Positions 54,511 to 63,681 of a stretch of 64,000 bases of DNA are shown in pieces (within the stretch, counting starts at the first letter, position 1; each line of letters opens with the position of its first letter). Location of the stretch: positions 1-64,000 of the forward strand of contig JANWVY010000010.1 of assembly GCA_025056455.1 (NCBI GenBank), written 5' to 3'. Source of the stretch: Bryobacteraceae bacterium. Its GTDB lineage: Bacteria; Acidobacteriota; Terriglobia; Bryobacterales; Bryobacteraceae. A program made the position numbers and the translations under genes. The notes below the pieces were generated by a model. That model was not told the DNA's origin. It did not search any database and saw only the letters and a list, made by a program, of their open reading frames with translations.

Positions 54511-56913
54511 TTACTCGGGTCTCTCCGGCCAAGCATGTTTGGGGTACCGCCGCATTAGTTCTTTTCGCAGGCTTGGGTACCAGCGGTTCCAAAACCCAGC
54601 CAGATCCGTTGTCGTTTGTACCGGGCGCTGGTTGGGCGCCAGTAGCTCTAAGACTAAGGCCACCTTCCCCCCAGCAATCCTCGGTGTTTCCTTCATGCCG
54701 AAAAACTCTTGCAGCCGGGCGGAAAGTTTCGGCGGTTGGCCCTCGCGATACTGGATACGGCCCAATCTGCCGTTGGGCAATCTCCAGCGCAGGGGAGCCA
54801 GTTGCTCGAGGGCTTGCCGTTGGGTTGGGGGCAAGCTTTCCACTAGGTATTTCGCCAAGCCGCCGTCTGCCGTTACCGCAAGCAGTTCGGACATGCTCCG
54901 TTTGCCAGCGCACAGCTGCTCAATGGCTTTCCACAGATCTTCGTCGCTCCATGGTGTAATGTCGCAAAACTGTGCGGCGAAACGAATTCGGGCGAGAAGA
55001 GCCAAACGCTCCTCGTCAGGCAGGAAACGCGTGAGCGGTTGTTCGCGAGCCTTTGCCGCTAAGAGCCGTGCAGCCAGTTCCGGTTCCGCCGCGCCATCAC
55101 GGGTTTCCGCGATGACAAGATCGTCGTACAGAATCGCGCTCACGCGCTCGACGCGTTCGGCCATCCGGTTCCATTCCACGGAGGTGCGTTCTTGGACCCG
55201 GTCCGCGAACAAATCGAGCAGCCATTCGGGCTCAATCGCACTGGCCAAACGCACGAGAGGCAGGCCGCGGTCCTTGCGGTCTTCGACGTCAATCGCCACC
55301 AGGAATTCCGCGTCCCACACGGTGCTCGATGGCGATAACACCGCAGAGCCACCCTGGCACAGCAGCAGCTCGTCCCTGGCGCGACGGCGCGCTACGCGAT
55401 CCGGAAAGGCGGCGAGAAGGGCGAAACGCAAGGCATCCTCGGTGGGTGGTTTGCTGCGCTTGATCTGCAGAGCGGTTTCAATTGCTCTAGCCAGGCGGCG
55501 GGCGCTCGGAGGAGGATCGCCCTCAAGCAGCGCGAACACATCGGAAGTGGTCTTGTGTTTTGGGGTTTCCGGAAGGCGCGCACCCAGGCTAAGCAACGCC
55601 GCCACCAGCGCGCCTTCACTTCCCGCGCCGCGCCGATGGGCTTCTACCGCCAGTCGCGCTAGCCGAGGGGACAAAGGACAGCCCAACATGGTTTGACCCG
55701 TTGCTGTCAGCTCCCCTTGCGTATCGATCGCTCCTAAGCGTTGCAACAAATCGTGCGCCGCTTGGACCGCATCCGGCGGCGGAGTGTCCAACCACTCGAG
55801 CTCACCCAAACCTCGCAAGCCGAAACCTCGCACGGCAAGCGCTAGTTCGGAAAGCTCTAACCGCAAGATTTCTGGAGTTTCTTGCGCTGGGCGCTGGAGA
55901 AAATCTTCCTCCGGGTAGAGCCGGATCACACGTCCAGGAGCGCAGCGCGCCGAGCGGCCCGCACGCTGGATCGCCGAGGCTTGGCTAATTTTTCCCGTTT
56001 GAAGCACGGGCAAGCCACTCCAGGGCGAATGCATGGCGCGGCGAACAAGCCCGCTGTCTACGACTGCCGTTACACCTTCAATCGTGATGGAGCTCTCAGC
56101 CACATTGGTGGCGAGGATCACCTTGCGCTGCCGGCTGGGTGCAAGCGCCCGGTCCTGCTCGCCGGAACTCAAATCGCCATATAAAGGCGCCACCAACAGA
56201 TCCCAGCGCCGCGCCGCTGACTCTAGCGCTTTGGCGGCCCGGTGAATCTCCGCCGCGCCTGGAAGGAACACCAAAATGTCACCAGCTTGAGTTTCGCCAA
56301 GGAGTTGCTCCACCGCCTGTCGCACTTGCTCTTCCAAGGCAGCGGCGGAGTGCGGCCGGTGGCGAATTTCCATCTCAAACAACTTCCCCTCGCTGCGCAA
56401 GACTGGACAGAAATCAAGAAATTGCGCGACCGCTCCGGCATTCAAAGTCGCAGACATGACGACAACGCGCAAATCCTTGCGGCTTGAGCGCTGCAAGCGT
56501 TTGAGCCAGGCAAGAGCCAGATCGCTTTCCAGATGCCGTTCATGAAACTCGTCAAGAACAATCACCCCGGCTGCTCGCGCCTCTGGATCGGAAAGCAAAC
56601 GGCGCGTAAAGACGCCCTCCGTGAGAAACCACAGGCGCGTTGATTCGCTCCCCACGCGCTCAAAGCGCACTTGGTAGCCGACCTTCTGCCCCACGCTCTG
56701 TCCTAGATCCTCAGCCACTTTTCGAGCCGCGAGCCGCGCGGCAAGCCTTCTCGGTTCAAGCACCCAAACTTCGCCGAGATCGAGTTCGAGAAGCGCTGGC
56801 GGGACCCGCGTCGTCTTCCCCGCTCCGGGAGGAGCCTCGAGCACCAGTGCAGGAGACCTTCGAAGCGTCTCCAGGATCTCGCCTCGCAACGACTCTACAG
56901 GCAGACGGGCCAC
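54511..56913 (-). CDS. hrpB: ATP-dependent helicase HrpB
   Basis: An 800-residue DEAH/RHA-family RNA helicase. Walker A is APPGAGKT at residues 27-34 and the DEFH box at 121-124, followed by VVMSATLNA, and the C-terminal helicase domain with ATNVAESSITIEGV and QRAGRSAR. The last 200 residues hold the HrpB-specific C-terminal domain (PNGRLGRIQYREGQPP, WPERPE end). Its role in most bacteria is uncertain (RNA processing). Full length; divergent by 8 bases from the alpha/beta hydrolase. Confidence 0.93.
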   Translation of the reverse strand: MARLPVESLRGEILETLRRSPALVLEAPPGAGKTTRVPPALLELDLGEVWVLEPRRLAARLAARKVAEDLGQSVGQKVGYQVRFERVGSESTRLWFLTEGVFTRRLLSDPEARAAGVIVLDEFHERHLESDLALAWLKRLQRSSRKDLRVVVMSATLNAGAVAQFLDFCPVLRSEGKLFEMEIRHRPHSAAALEEQVRQAVEQLLGETQAGDILVFLPGAAEIHRAAKALESAARRWDLLVAPLYGDLSSGEQDRALAPSRQRKVILATNVAESSITIEGVTAVVDSGLVRRAMHSPWSGLPVLQTGKISQASAIQRAGRSARCAPGRVIRLYPEEDFLQRPAQETPEILRLELSELALAVRGFGLRGLGELEWLDTPPPDAVQAAHDLLQRLGAIDTQGELTATGQTMLGCPLSPRLARLAVEAHRRGAGSEGALVAALLSLGARLPETPKHKTTSDVFALLEGDPPPSARRLARAIETALQIKRSKPPTEDALRFALLAAFPDRVARRRARDELLLCQGGSAVLSPSSTVWDAEFLVAIDVEDRKDRGLPLVRLASAIEPEWLLDLFADRVQERTSVEWNRMAERVERVSAILYDDLVIAETRDGAAEPELAARLLAAKAREQPLTRFLPDEERLALLARIRFAAQFCDITPWSDEDLWKAIEQLCAGKRSMSELLAVTADGGLAKYLVESLPPTQRQALEQLAPLRWRLPNGRLGRIQYREGQPPKLSARLQEFFGMKETPRIAGGKVALVLELLAPNQRPVQTTTDLAGFWNRWYPSLRKELMRRYPKHAWPERPE

Positions 56914-56921
56914 ACTGTATT

Positions 56922-57641
56922 ATGACGGACGTGCGCGGCATGGATGCAGAACAAATCGAGCGGCTTGACCATCCCAACCTGCAAGGCTTCTTGCACCGCC
57001 CTTCTCGCCCGCGCGGCGATGGCGTTGTGCTCGCGCACGGAGCTGGCTCTAGCTGCCAGGCGCCTCTGCTCGTTTCTCTCGCCTCAGCTTTCGCGCAGGC
57101 CGGATTCGCGGCGCTGCGAATCAACTTACCGTTCCGCAGAGAACGCCCAGGCGGACCGCCTCGACCCGGCGACGCGGCACGTGACCGCGAGGGACTGTAT
57201 CACGCCGTTCAACAGCTGCGAGCCCAAGGCCTAGCTCAGGTGATCGTCGGAGGGCATTCCTACGGTGCGCGGCAAGCAACACTGCTCGCCGCCGAAGATC
57301 CCTATCTGGCCAGCCGCCTACTGTTGCTCAGCTATCCTTTGCACCCGCCTCGAAAACCCAACCAGCTTCGCAGTTTGCATTTCCCACAGCTCAAAACTCC
57401 GAGCCTTTTCGTGCATGGCGACCGGGACCCATTTGCCACTGTCGAGGAGCTCCGCACGGCCATCGAAACCATCCCGGCGCGAACCGAGGTCTTGGTGATC
57501 CCCGGCGCGGGTCATGGCCTCCAAGCGCTTTTTCGCGGGCGGTCATCCTCGCTGCTGCCCGCTATGATCGACCGTCTAGAAGGGCTTTCCATTTCGTCCA
57601 CGGCCGGGGCGCAGCAGGCCGCCTCAACTCTTCCGTCCTAG
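56922..57641 (+). CDS. Alpha/beta hydrolase, dienelactone-hydrolase/KANL3-Tex30-like
   Basis: About 239 residues from the ATG at 56922 (ATG 56940 also possible). The nucleophile elbow is GGHSYGARQ, the oxyanion region GVVLAHGAGSSCQAP and the later HGDRDPFATVEE (acid) and GAGHGLQ (His) complete the triad. The pattern is close to small KANL3/Tex30-type hydrolases of unknown substrate. Cytoplasmic (no signal peptide). It diverges from hrpB and precedes the sigma-54-linked regulator. Confidence 0.8.
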   Translation: MTDVRGMDAEQIERLDHPNLQGFLHRPSRPRGDGVVLAHGAGSSCQAPLLVSLASAFAQAGFAALRINLPFRRERPGGPPRPGDAARDREGLYHAVQQLRAQGLAQVIVGGHSYGARQATLLAAEDPYLASRLLLLSYPLHPPRKPNQLRSLHFPQLKTPSLFVHGDRDPFATVEELRTAIETIPARTEVLVIPGAGHGLQALFRGRSSSLLPAMIDRLEGLSISSTAGAQQAASTLPS

Positions 57642-57642
57642 C

Positions 57643-57657
57643 AGGCCATGAGCTTGC
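57643..57657 (+). promoter_or_regulatory. Candidate sigma-54 (-24/-12) promoter of the NtrC-type regulator
   Basis: AGGCCA-TGAGC-TTGC resembles TGGCAC-N5-TTGC, with the essential GG and GC dinucleotides 10 bases apart. The predicted start is near 57669, 15 bases before the regulator's ATG. It starts just after the hydrolase stop. Two mismatches in the -24 element keep confidence low. Confidence 0.35.
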
Positions 57658-57683
57658 TTGCGTGATACTTTGAAGTTTGCGGT

Positions 57684-59090
57684 ATGGAGCACCTGCGAAC
57701 AAGCAGCCGGGTTTTGATCGTTGACGATGAGGAGACGCAGCGCAGCGCCCTCGCCCTCATGGTGTCCTCCTGGGGTTTTGTCACCGAAACCGCCAGCGAT
57801 GGCGAAGAGGCGTTAGCCAAGCTGGCGACCTTCCCCGCCAACGTCATCCTGACTGACCTGATGATGCCCAACATGGACGGCAAGCAGCTTTTGCGGCAGC
57901 TGCGAGAACAAGGAAGTTCGATCCCCGCCCTCGTCATCACGGCATTTGGCAATTTGGAAACTGCTCTTGAGACGATTCATGATCTTGGCGCCTTTTGGTT
58001 TCTCGAAAAACCGATTCAACCTCGCGAATTGCGGTTGCTTTTAGAGCGTGCCATGCAGCAAAGCCGCTTGGCCGAGCGCGCCTCCCGGCTCGAGCAACAG
58101 CTCAGCTACCAGGGCGTGTTAGGCGAAATGACGGGGAACTCGCGTTCAATGCAGGAGGTCTTCGCCCTGATCCGCCAGGTGGCGCCAAGCAAGGCGGCCG
58201 TGCTGGTGACGGGGGAAAGCGGAACCGGTAAGGAGCTTGCGGCGCGCGCCATTCATGCCCTTAGCCCCCGCGCCTCCGGTCCCTTTGTCGCCGTCAACTG
58301 CGCAGCGCTGCCAGAAACCTTAATTGAGAGCGAGCTCTTTGGACACGAAAAGGGCGCTTTTACGGGCGCTCTCGAGCGCCGCGCAGGATGTTTTGAACTC
58401 GCTCACGGGGGCACGCTGCTGCTTGATGAAATCGGCGACATGCCCCTGGCCACGCAAGCCAAACTGCTTCGCGTGCTCGAGGACTCCAAGGTCCGCCGTC
58501 TCGGAGGCAAGCAAGAAATTGTGGTGGATGTGCGGGTCATTGCCGCAACGAACAAACCCCTCGAAGAGGCGATCCGCAAAAACAGCTTCCGCGAAGACCT
58601 TTACTACCGCCTCAACGTGTTTCCCATTTCTCTTCCGCCCCTTCGGGAACGCAAAGAAGACTTGCCAGCGCTTGCGGCCGCCTTGATTCCTCTCTTAAAC
58701 CGGAAACACTCTTGCAAAGTGACCGAAGTATCTCCAGCAGCCCTCGAACGGCTCTCTGCCTACGACTGGCCGGGCAACGTTAGAGAGTTGCGCAACGTGC
58801 TCGAACGGGCTGTCATTCTGGCCGGAGAAGGCGCTATCGGACTGAACCATTTACCGGCTTTCTTGCATGGCGAGGAGAGCAAACCGACCATTACCGAAAG
58901 CCCGAACGGCCGCTGTGTGACTCTGCCTGTGGGATCCACCATCGACCAAGCCGAGCGAGCTCTCATTGAGCTGACCTTACAGCACACCAAAAACAACAAG
59001 ACGCGCGCCGCCGAAATCCTCGGAATCAGCCTCAAGACGCTCTTTAACAAGCTCAAAGGATATGGTGCCGCGGATGCTGAGGAGAACTGA
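57684..59090 (+). CDS. NtrC-family sigma-54-dependent response regulator
   Basis: A 468-residue regulator with three domains: receiver (about 5-125) with phospho-acceptor Asp58 (ILTDLMMPNMDG), AAA+ sigma-54 interaction domain with Walker A GESGTGKE (177-184), GAFTGA loop (224-229), LLLDEIGDM (Walker B) and NVRELRN, and a C-terminal Fis-type helix-turn-helix (TRAAEILGISLKTLFNKLK). It should activate transcription from sigma-54 promoters after phosphorylation. It is followed 193 bases later by a sensor kinase, its probable partner, and sigma-54-like sites precede both genes. Confidence 0.93.
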   Translation: MEHLRTSSRVLIVDDEETQRSALALMVSSWGFVTETASDGEEALAKLATFPANVILTDLMMPNMDGKQLLRQLREQGSSIPALVITAFGNLETALETIHDLGAFWFLEKPIQPRELRLLLERAMQQSRLAERASRLEQQLSYQGVLGEMTGNSRSMQEVFALIRQVAPSKAAVLVTGESGTGKELAARAIHALSPRASGPFVAVNCAALPETLIESELFGHEKGAFTGALERRAGCFELAHGGTLLLDEIGDMPLATQAKLLRVLEDSKVRRLGGKQEIVVDVRVIAATNKPLEEAIRKNSFREDLYYRLNVFPISLPPLRERKEDLPALAAALIPLLNRKHSCKVTEVSPAALERLSAYDWPGNVRELRNVLERAVILAGEGAIGLNHLPAFLHGEESKPTITESPNGRCVTLPVGSTIDQAERALIELTLQHTKNNKTRAAEILGISLKTLFNKLKGYGAADAEEN

Positions 59091-59159
59091 CCCTTTTGCG
59101 CGTCAACGAAACGGATAGAAAGAGCCGATTGCAAAGCACGTCCGGCGGGAGCAGCCGGG

Positions 59160-59174
59160 TGGAACTTCATTTGC
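59160..59174 (+). promoter_or_regulatory. Candidate sigma-54 (-24/-12) promoter of the sensor kinase
   Basis: TGGAAC-TTCAT-TTGC matches TGGCAC-N5-TTGC with one mismatch and keeps GG and GC at the required spacing. The predicted transcription start is near 59186, about 100 bases before the kinase ATG. Its position next to an NtrC-type gene supports it. Confidence 0.5.
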
Positions 59175-59283
59175 TCGCCTCTTTGGGGAAATTTCGCGGC
59201 TCTTCCCTGCCCGGCAAGCCGAGGGGTCCGCTCACCCGCTCTGGCCCGATGAGCCGCTTTCGAGGTGACTGCAAGCTGCAACC

Positions 59284-61137
59284 ATGTCGCTGAGAACGCG
59301 CCTGCTCCTCCTGATTGTTCTCCTGGTGACGTTGATCGTCACTTCGCTCTCGGCTTTCCACCTAAACAGCATGGTGCAGATCTGGTCTTCAGGCGCGATG
59401 GAACGGGCTGAACTCGTGGCCCAGCAAGTGAGAAGCCTCGTGCAACAGCGCGTTCTGGGCGAGTCGCTGAAGATCCATCCGCCGCCCATTTCGGTGGAAG
59501 AAACGAAGAAGGTTTACCACCAAATCGTCACCCAAGATAAAGAGCTTTCTGATCTGATTCAAAAGACCGTTGCCTATGCGCGCATGATTGTGGAAATCGT
59601 CATCGCCAGTGACGATGGTTCCATACTCGTTTCTTCCAACCCTTTCAGCCACGGAGCACGGGTGCGAGAGGTTCCCTCCCTGGCCGGCTGGGCCGCGCGG
59701 AGCGTCACAGGTAGGCTTGTGGAGTTGATCCGAGGCCACCAGGACTATGAAATCGTGGTGCCCCTCGGACTGCTCGAATCTCGTGAACCCGTACTGACGA
59801 TTCACGTCATCCTTTCGAGCGTCTTCCTCCGCGACGCGCTCTTACCTCAGGTGAGGCTGCTGGCGGTACTTTCAGCTGTCGCCTTGCTGGCCTCGATTCT
59901 CCTCGCTGTCTTTTCTGCCAACCTGGCGCTGGGCCCTTTGACCAGCATCAGCAAGGAAATTGACCGTATCGCCTCGGGCGGCGCACCGGCGGCGCCTGAC
60001 AACGACCCGCTTAGCAAGACTCGCGAATTCGCCATCGTGCAGTCCAAGCTGAGTGTTCTTGGGCAGCAGATCCGCGGCGCGCAAGAAGATGTGACGCAGA
60101 TGCGCAGCAACATTGAATCGCTCATTGAACGGATGGAAGATGCCGTGCTCTTGTTTGACCGGCAAGACCGGCTGATCATGGTGGGCCATGCCGCAGAACG
60201 TTTGCTGGAATGCCCCCGGACAGAGCTCCTCGGACGAACCCGAGAGGAGATTTTTCCGCCCCAGCAGCCGCTTGGCTCCATCATTCAGCAAGCGGTCCGG
60301 CTCGGCCGCCCGACGCGCGATCACCTGGTCAGTCTCGAACGCGAAGGCAAGCCCCCTCTCCGCTTGTTGCTCAACCTGGATCCCCTGGCCGACCGCTCCG
60401 GTACGTTGATTACCCTACGCGACGCCGAAACCCGCCGCCAGCTTGTCTCCCAACTGGATGTTTCAAGGAGGCTATCGGCGATCAGCCAGCTGACCGGAGG
60501 CGTGGCTCACGAAATTAAAAACCCGTTGAATTCGATCGCCTTGCGATTGGAGCTGTTGCGCGCTAAAGTCTCCGACGAGAATCCTGAGGCAGAGCGCGAA
60601 ATCAACGTCATCTCCCAGGAGATCCGCCGGCTGGATCGTGTTGTCAAAACATTTCTCGATTTCACGCGCCCGGTCAATTTGGTGGTCGAGGACTTAGATT
60701 TGGCCGCTCTGGCTTCAGAAGTCATCCATTTGGTGAGGCCGCAAGCCACCCTGCAGAAGGTAGAAATCCAGTTTTCGGCCCCGGAAAACCCGGTTCTCAT
60801 TCGCGGCGATCGCGATCTGCTCAAACAAGCGATCCTGAACGTGGTCGTCAACGGCATCGAATGCATGAAAAACGGTGGGCAGCTGAAGGTGGAAACTTGC
60901 CAGTTTGCTGACCACGCCTTGCTTGCCGTGCAAGATCAAGGACCCGGTATCCCAGAAGCTCTTCAAAGCAAGGTGTTCCAACTTTATTTCACGACTAAAG
61001 AAAAAGGTTCGGGTATCGGCCTTGCGATGACCTTTCGGGCCATGCAGCTGCACAATGGTACAATCGACTTCACCAGTGAAGCAGGACACGGCACAGTATT
61101 CCGCCTGCGCTTTCCCCTCGCCTCGCAAGCCGCCTAG
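59284..61137 (+). CDS. NtrB/ZraS-type membrane sensor histidine kinase
   Basis: A 617-residue kinase. TM1 is at about residues 5-25 (LLLLIVLLVTLIVTSL), a periplasmic sensor region spans about 30-180, TM2 about 188-213, then a HAMP-like linker, a PAS domain (about 280-390), HisKA with His409 (GGVAHEIKNPLNS) and an HATPase domain with NVVVNGIECM, DQGPGIP and GSGIGLAMT. The AHEIKNPL H-box is typical of kinases paired with NtrC-type regulators. It is preceded by a sigma-54-like promoter and the regulator gene, and followed after 33 bases by a proline-rich lipoprotein gene, which may belong to the same signalling unit. Confidence 0.92.
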   Translation: MSLRTRLLLLIVLLVTLIVTSLSAFHLNSMVQIWSSGAMERAELVAQQVRSLVQQRVLGESLKIHPPPISVEETKKVYHQIVTQDKELSDLIQKTVAYARMIVEIVIASDDGSILVSSNPFSHGARVREVPSLAGWAARSVTGRLVELIRGHQDYEIVVPLGLLESREPVLTIHVILSSVFLRDALLPQVRLLAVLSAVALLASILLAVFSANLALGPLTSISKEIDRIASGGAPAAPDNDPLSKTREFAIVQSKLSVLGQQIRGAQEDVTQMRSNIESLIERMEDAVLLFDRQDRLIMVGHAAERLLECPRTELLGRTREEIFPPQQPLGSIIQQAVRLGRPTRDHLVSLEREGKPPLRLLLNLDPLADRSGTLITLRDAETRRQLVSQLDVSRRLSAISQLTGGVAHEIKNPLNSIALRLELLRAKVSDENPEAEREINVISQEIRRLDRVVKTFLDFTRPVNLVVEDLDLAALASEVIHLVRPQATLQKVEIQFSAPENPVLIRGDRDLLKQAILNVVVNGIECMKNGGQLKVETCQFADHALLAVQDQGPGIPEALQSKVFQLYFTTKEKGSGIGLAMTFRAMQLHNGTIDFTSEAGHGTVFRLRFPLASQAA

Positions 61138-61170
61138 CGGGCATGTCATTTTCAGCCACCGCGGATCGTC

Positions 61171-61803
61171 ATGAAACGGCTGCTGGCAGCTCAAATTTTC
61201 CTGATGGCGCTTCTCACCGGAGCTATCGGTTCCTGCCGCAAGAAAATCGCCCCGCCGCCCCCCGCACCTGCTGTGATTGTTCTACCGAAACCGGAGCCTC
61301 CCGCCCCCGCTCCCCTGCCGCCAGCACCCACAATCGAGACGACTCCGCCGTCGAAACCTCCCATTCCCGAAATCCCGCCGCCACCTCCCCCTCCCAAGAA
61401 AAAAGCCCCGGCGCCTCGGAAGAAAGCGTCTCCTAAAAAAACCGCCGTTGAGGCCCCCAAGCCCGAAGCCCCGAAACCTGAAGCCCCGAAAGCTGATTCG
61501 GCAGAAACGGCGCCTCCTCCCGCCACGCCACCGGCGCCGGCCCCCAAGTTCGGGCAGATCCTCACACGAGAGCAAGTACGGGATTTGAACCGCCGCTTTG
61601 AAGCAGCGGCCGAACGCACGCGCACTTCCCTGCTCGCCATTCAGACCAAGACCTTAAATGAGGAGCACAAGGAAACGCTCAGCAGAATCCGCGCCTTCCT
61701 CGCGCAGGCCGAGCAGGCGCGCAGTCAAGATTTGCTCAGCGCGGTCAGCTTAGCTGAACGCGCCGATCTTCTTTCGCGCGACCTGCTCGATCGCCTGCGT
61801 TAG
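61171..61803 (+). CDS. Proline/alanine/lysine-rich lipoprotein with helical C-terminus
   Basis: A 210-residue protein, not a known family. The N-terminus (MKRLLAAQIFLMALLTGAIG, then SC) looks like a lipoprotein signal with lipobox I-G-S-C. Residues about 25-130 are a Pro/Ala/Lys tract with short repeats such as PKPEAPKPEAPKA, the kind of extended rod that crosses the periplasm (compare TonB). Residues about 133-210 are predicted helical (LTREQVRDLNRRFEAAAERT ... RADLLSRDLLDRLR). It follows the kinase by 33 bases. Role unknown; an envelope link or sensor partner for the two-component system is an inference. Confidence 0.75.
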   Translation: MKRLLAAQIFLMALLTGAIGSCRKKIAPPPPAPAVIVLPKPEPPAPAPLPPAPTIETTPPSKPPIPEIPPPPPPPKKKAPAPRKKASPKKTAVEAPKPEAPKPEAPKADSAETAPPPATPPAPAPKFGQILTREQVRDLNRRFEAAAERTRTSLLAIQTKTLNEEHKETLSRIRAFLAQAEQARSQDLLSAVSLAERADLLSRDLLDRLR

Positions 61804-62401
61804 CTGGGCAAAGGGAATCATTTCTTCCCCTGCCGCAGTTGCGCCGAAGTGTTGGCGGAGGAGTGATCCACTTCGGGCGCAAACGGCCAACCTTCAACGT
61901 GCAGCTTTGGTCTTGCGCTTCGGGGTGTTCCAACGCGTGAGAGTTTGTCCGCAAGTCCGTGCGCACCAAGTAAGCAACCGACATGCTGCGGCACAGTACC
62001 GTTGTGCTGCCTGCGACGGTGGCAGCTAGGGCCCCCCTCGTTTTGCTGCCGACACACGGCAAGCTCGGTTGCGTCTCCAAGACAACCTTCCTGCGCTCAA
62101 AAAAGTCGTCCGCCGGTAGCGGCAAGTGCTCCAGGAAACACTTTCAGGGAGCCGCCACCGGCGAACGCGCCCGCGGGAGAGACCACGGGAGGCTGCGATA
62201 GACTCAACAGGGTAAAACGCGTAAAAACTACCCGAGGAAGGGAAGAATTACCTGCCGTCTCCGGCAGAATTGACCCGGGAGATAGCGATCACCCTGCCAT
62301 TTGCCATGCTGCAGAAAATCAGATGCAAGAGGAGGGCCACCGGCAAACCAGACACGGCGCGAATCCGGGACATTGTTGAAAGGGGAAGGACTGAAAGGGG
62401 G
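61804..62401. other. Intergenic region with no recognised gene
   Basis: About 600 bases between the lipoprotein stop and the tRNA-Val gene. Reading frames present on both strands show no domain, no signal peptide and no good ribosome site, so no gene is called. A short hairpin with arms CTGCCG/CGGCAG occurs near 62260 without a T-run. Nothing resembling tmRNA, RNase P RNA or SRP RNA was recognised, though a small RNA could be missed by eye. Confidence 0.45.
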
Positions 62402-62478
62402 TGGTGGGCGCGACAGGACTCGAACCTATGACCTCCTGCGTGTGAAGCAGGCGCTCTAACCAGCTGAGCTACGCGCCC
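62402..62478 (-). tRNA. tRNA-Val (anticodon CAC)
   Basis: A 77-base cloverleaf on the minus strand. Acceptor GGGCGCG pairs with CGCGCCC; the D-arm is GCTC...GAGC; the anticodon arm is CCTGC-TTCACAC-GCAGG, giving CAC (reads GUG, valine); the T-arm contains GGTTCGAGTCC. CCA is encoded at 62404-62402. All stems pair fully. Confidence 0.95.
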
Positions 62479-62492
62479 CGGCCAAGACTCCG

Positions 62493-62522
62493 ACTATATC
62501 ACACTGCTTTGCAGTGGAACAA
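62493..62522 (-). promoter_or_regulatory. Possible sigma-70 promoter of tRNA-Val, with a palindromic spacer
   Basis: On the minus strand TTGTTC (62522-62517), an 18-base spacer and TATAGT (62498-62493) lie 15 bases upstream of the tRNA. The spacer contains the inverted repeat CACTGC-AAA-GCAGTG. The -35 match is partial. Confidence 0.4.
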
Positions 62523-62640
62523 TTTCGCACTCGCGCTCGGGTTTCCCCTCGAGTTTTATCAGTCGGCAGAAGCCGTCTGGCCGCGAGCATGCCTGTTTTG
62601 ACCCCCCACGCCCCACTCCCGGCGCTGTTAGGATGAGCCC

Positions 62641-63534
62641 ATGCGCAGCTCCTTGCTCTTGTTGGTCGCCAGCCTTGTCCTACACTCTGAACCGCTGTGG
62701 CGGGCAAAACCCTTCACCGAACCGGACAGCTTTACCGCAGAAATTGAAGGACCGGCGGTGGACCGCCAAGGTTATCTCTACGCAGTGAGCTTTCTCCGAA
62801 AACCAACCATCGGTCGCATTTCTCCGGAGGGACGCGGGGAAATTTTTCTCGAATTCACCAACGGCTCCCTGGCCAATGGAATTCGCTTCGATGCCCAGGG
62901 CCGGATGTTTGTCGCCGATTACACCAACCACAATGTCTTGCTCGTCGACACCAAGACACGGAGCTTTCGCGTCTTCGTCCACGAGCCCCGTATGAACCAG
63001 CCGAATGATCTTGCGATCGCGCCCGACGGCACGCTTTATGCCAGTGATCCTGACTGGCAGCGATCCACGGGCCAGCTCTGGCGCATCGACCCCAGACGCA
63101 GAGTCAAGAAAATCGCAGACGGTATGGGCACAACAAATGGCATCGAGGTGAGCCCCGATGGACGGAAACTCTATGTGAACGAAAGCGTGCAGCGCAAAGT
63201 CTGGGTGTTCGACATTCAGGCTGGCGGCGACATCGCAAACAAACGCCTGCTGGTTGAGTTTCCTGATTTTGGCTTTGACGGAATGCGCTGTGACGTGTTG
63301 GGGAATTTGTATATCACCAGGCACGGCAAAGGCACAGTGGTGGTCGTCTCGCCCCAAGGTCAGATCTTACGCGAGATTGACGTTCTTGGAAGATATCCAA
63401 CGAATCTCTGCTTTGGCGGCCCGGACGGGAAAACCGTCTATGTGACCGAGGCGGAGCAGAAGCGAGTGGTAACGTTCCGCACCGATACGGCTGGACTGGA
63501 GTGGGCCCGCTGGCCTGGCAATCGGCCCCAGTGA
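62641..63534 (+). CDS. SMP-30/gluconolactonase-like exported propeller
   Basis: A 297-residue six-bladed propeller with a weak N-terminal signal segment (about 1-16). Metal-site residues typical of SMP-30/gluconolactonase are seen: the Glu of EIEGPAVD, Asn of MNQPNDLAI, Asn of TTNGIEVSPDG and Asp of GMRCDVLGNLYI. The family hydrolyses sugar lactones or phosphotriesters. The substrate here is unknown. It is isolated: tRNA-Val lies upstream on the other strand and a gamma carbonic anhydrase downstream. Confidence 0.85.
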   Translation: MRSSLLLLVASLVLHSEPLWRAKPFTEPDSFTAEIEGPAVDRQGYLYAVSFLRKPTIGRISPEGRGEIFLEFTNGSLANGIRFDAQGRMFVADYTNHNVLLVDTKTRSFRVFVHEPRMNQPNDLAIAPDGTLYASDPDWQRSTGQLWRIDPRRRVKKIADGMGTTNGIEVSPDGRKLYVNESVQRKVWVFDIQAGGDIANKRLLVEFPDFGFDGMRCDVLGNLYITRHGKGTVVVVSPQGQILREIDVLGRYPTNLCFGGPDGKTVYVTEAEQKRVVTFRTDTAGLEWARWPGNRPQ

Positions 63535-63681
63535 GGTTGTGGGGAGTAGGCGGAAAAGCCTTTCGCGGCCGTCCGCCCGTTCCAAGAGAACGCGGTGCGC
63601 CTGCAGCCCTGCCTGCTCAGCGCCGTGAACAGGCTTACGGCGCGGCAGAGCCGCTGTGATACCATGTGGAGTTATTCAGCA

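Noticed and set aside
54062-55696. A 544-codon open frame on the plus strand opposite hrpB
   Set aside because: It mirrors the codon usage of hrpB, is dominated by Ser/Arg/Ala, and has no domain or ribosome site; high-GC genes commonly give such shadows.
61945-62379. A 144-codon plus-strand frame before tRNA-Val
   Set aside because: Rich in Cys, Arg and Ser without pattern; no signal peptide or domain, and another frame on the other strand is just as long.
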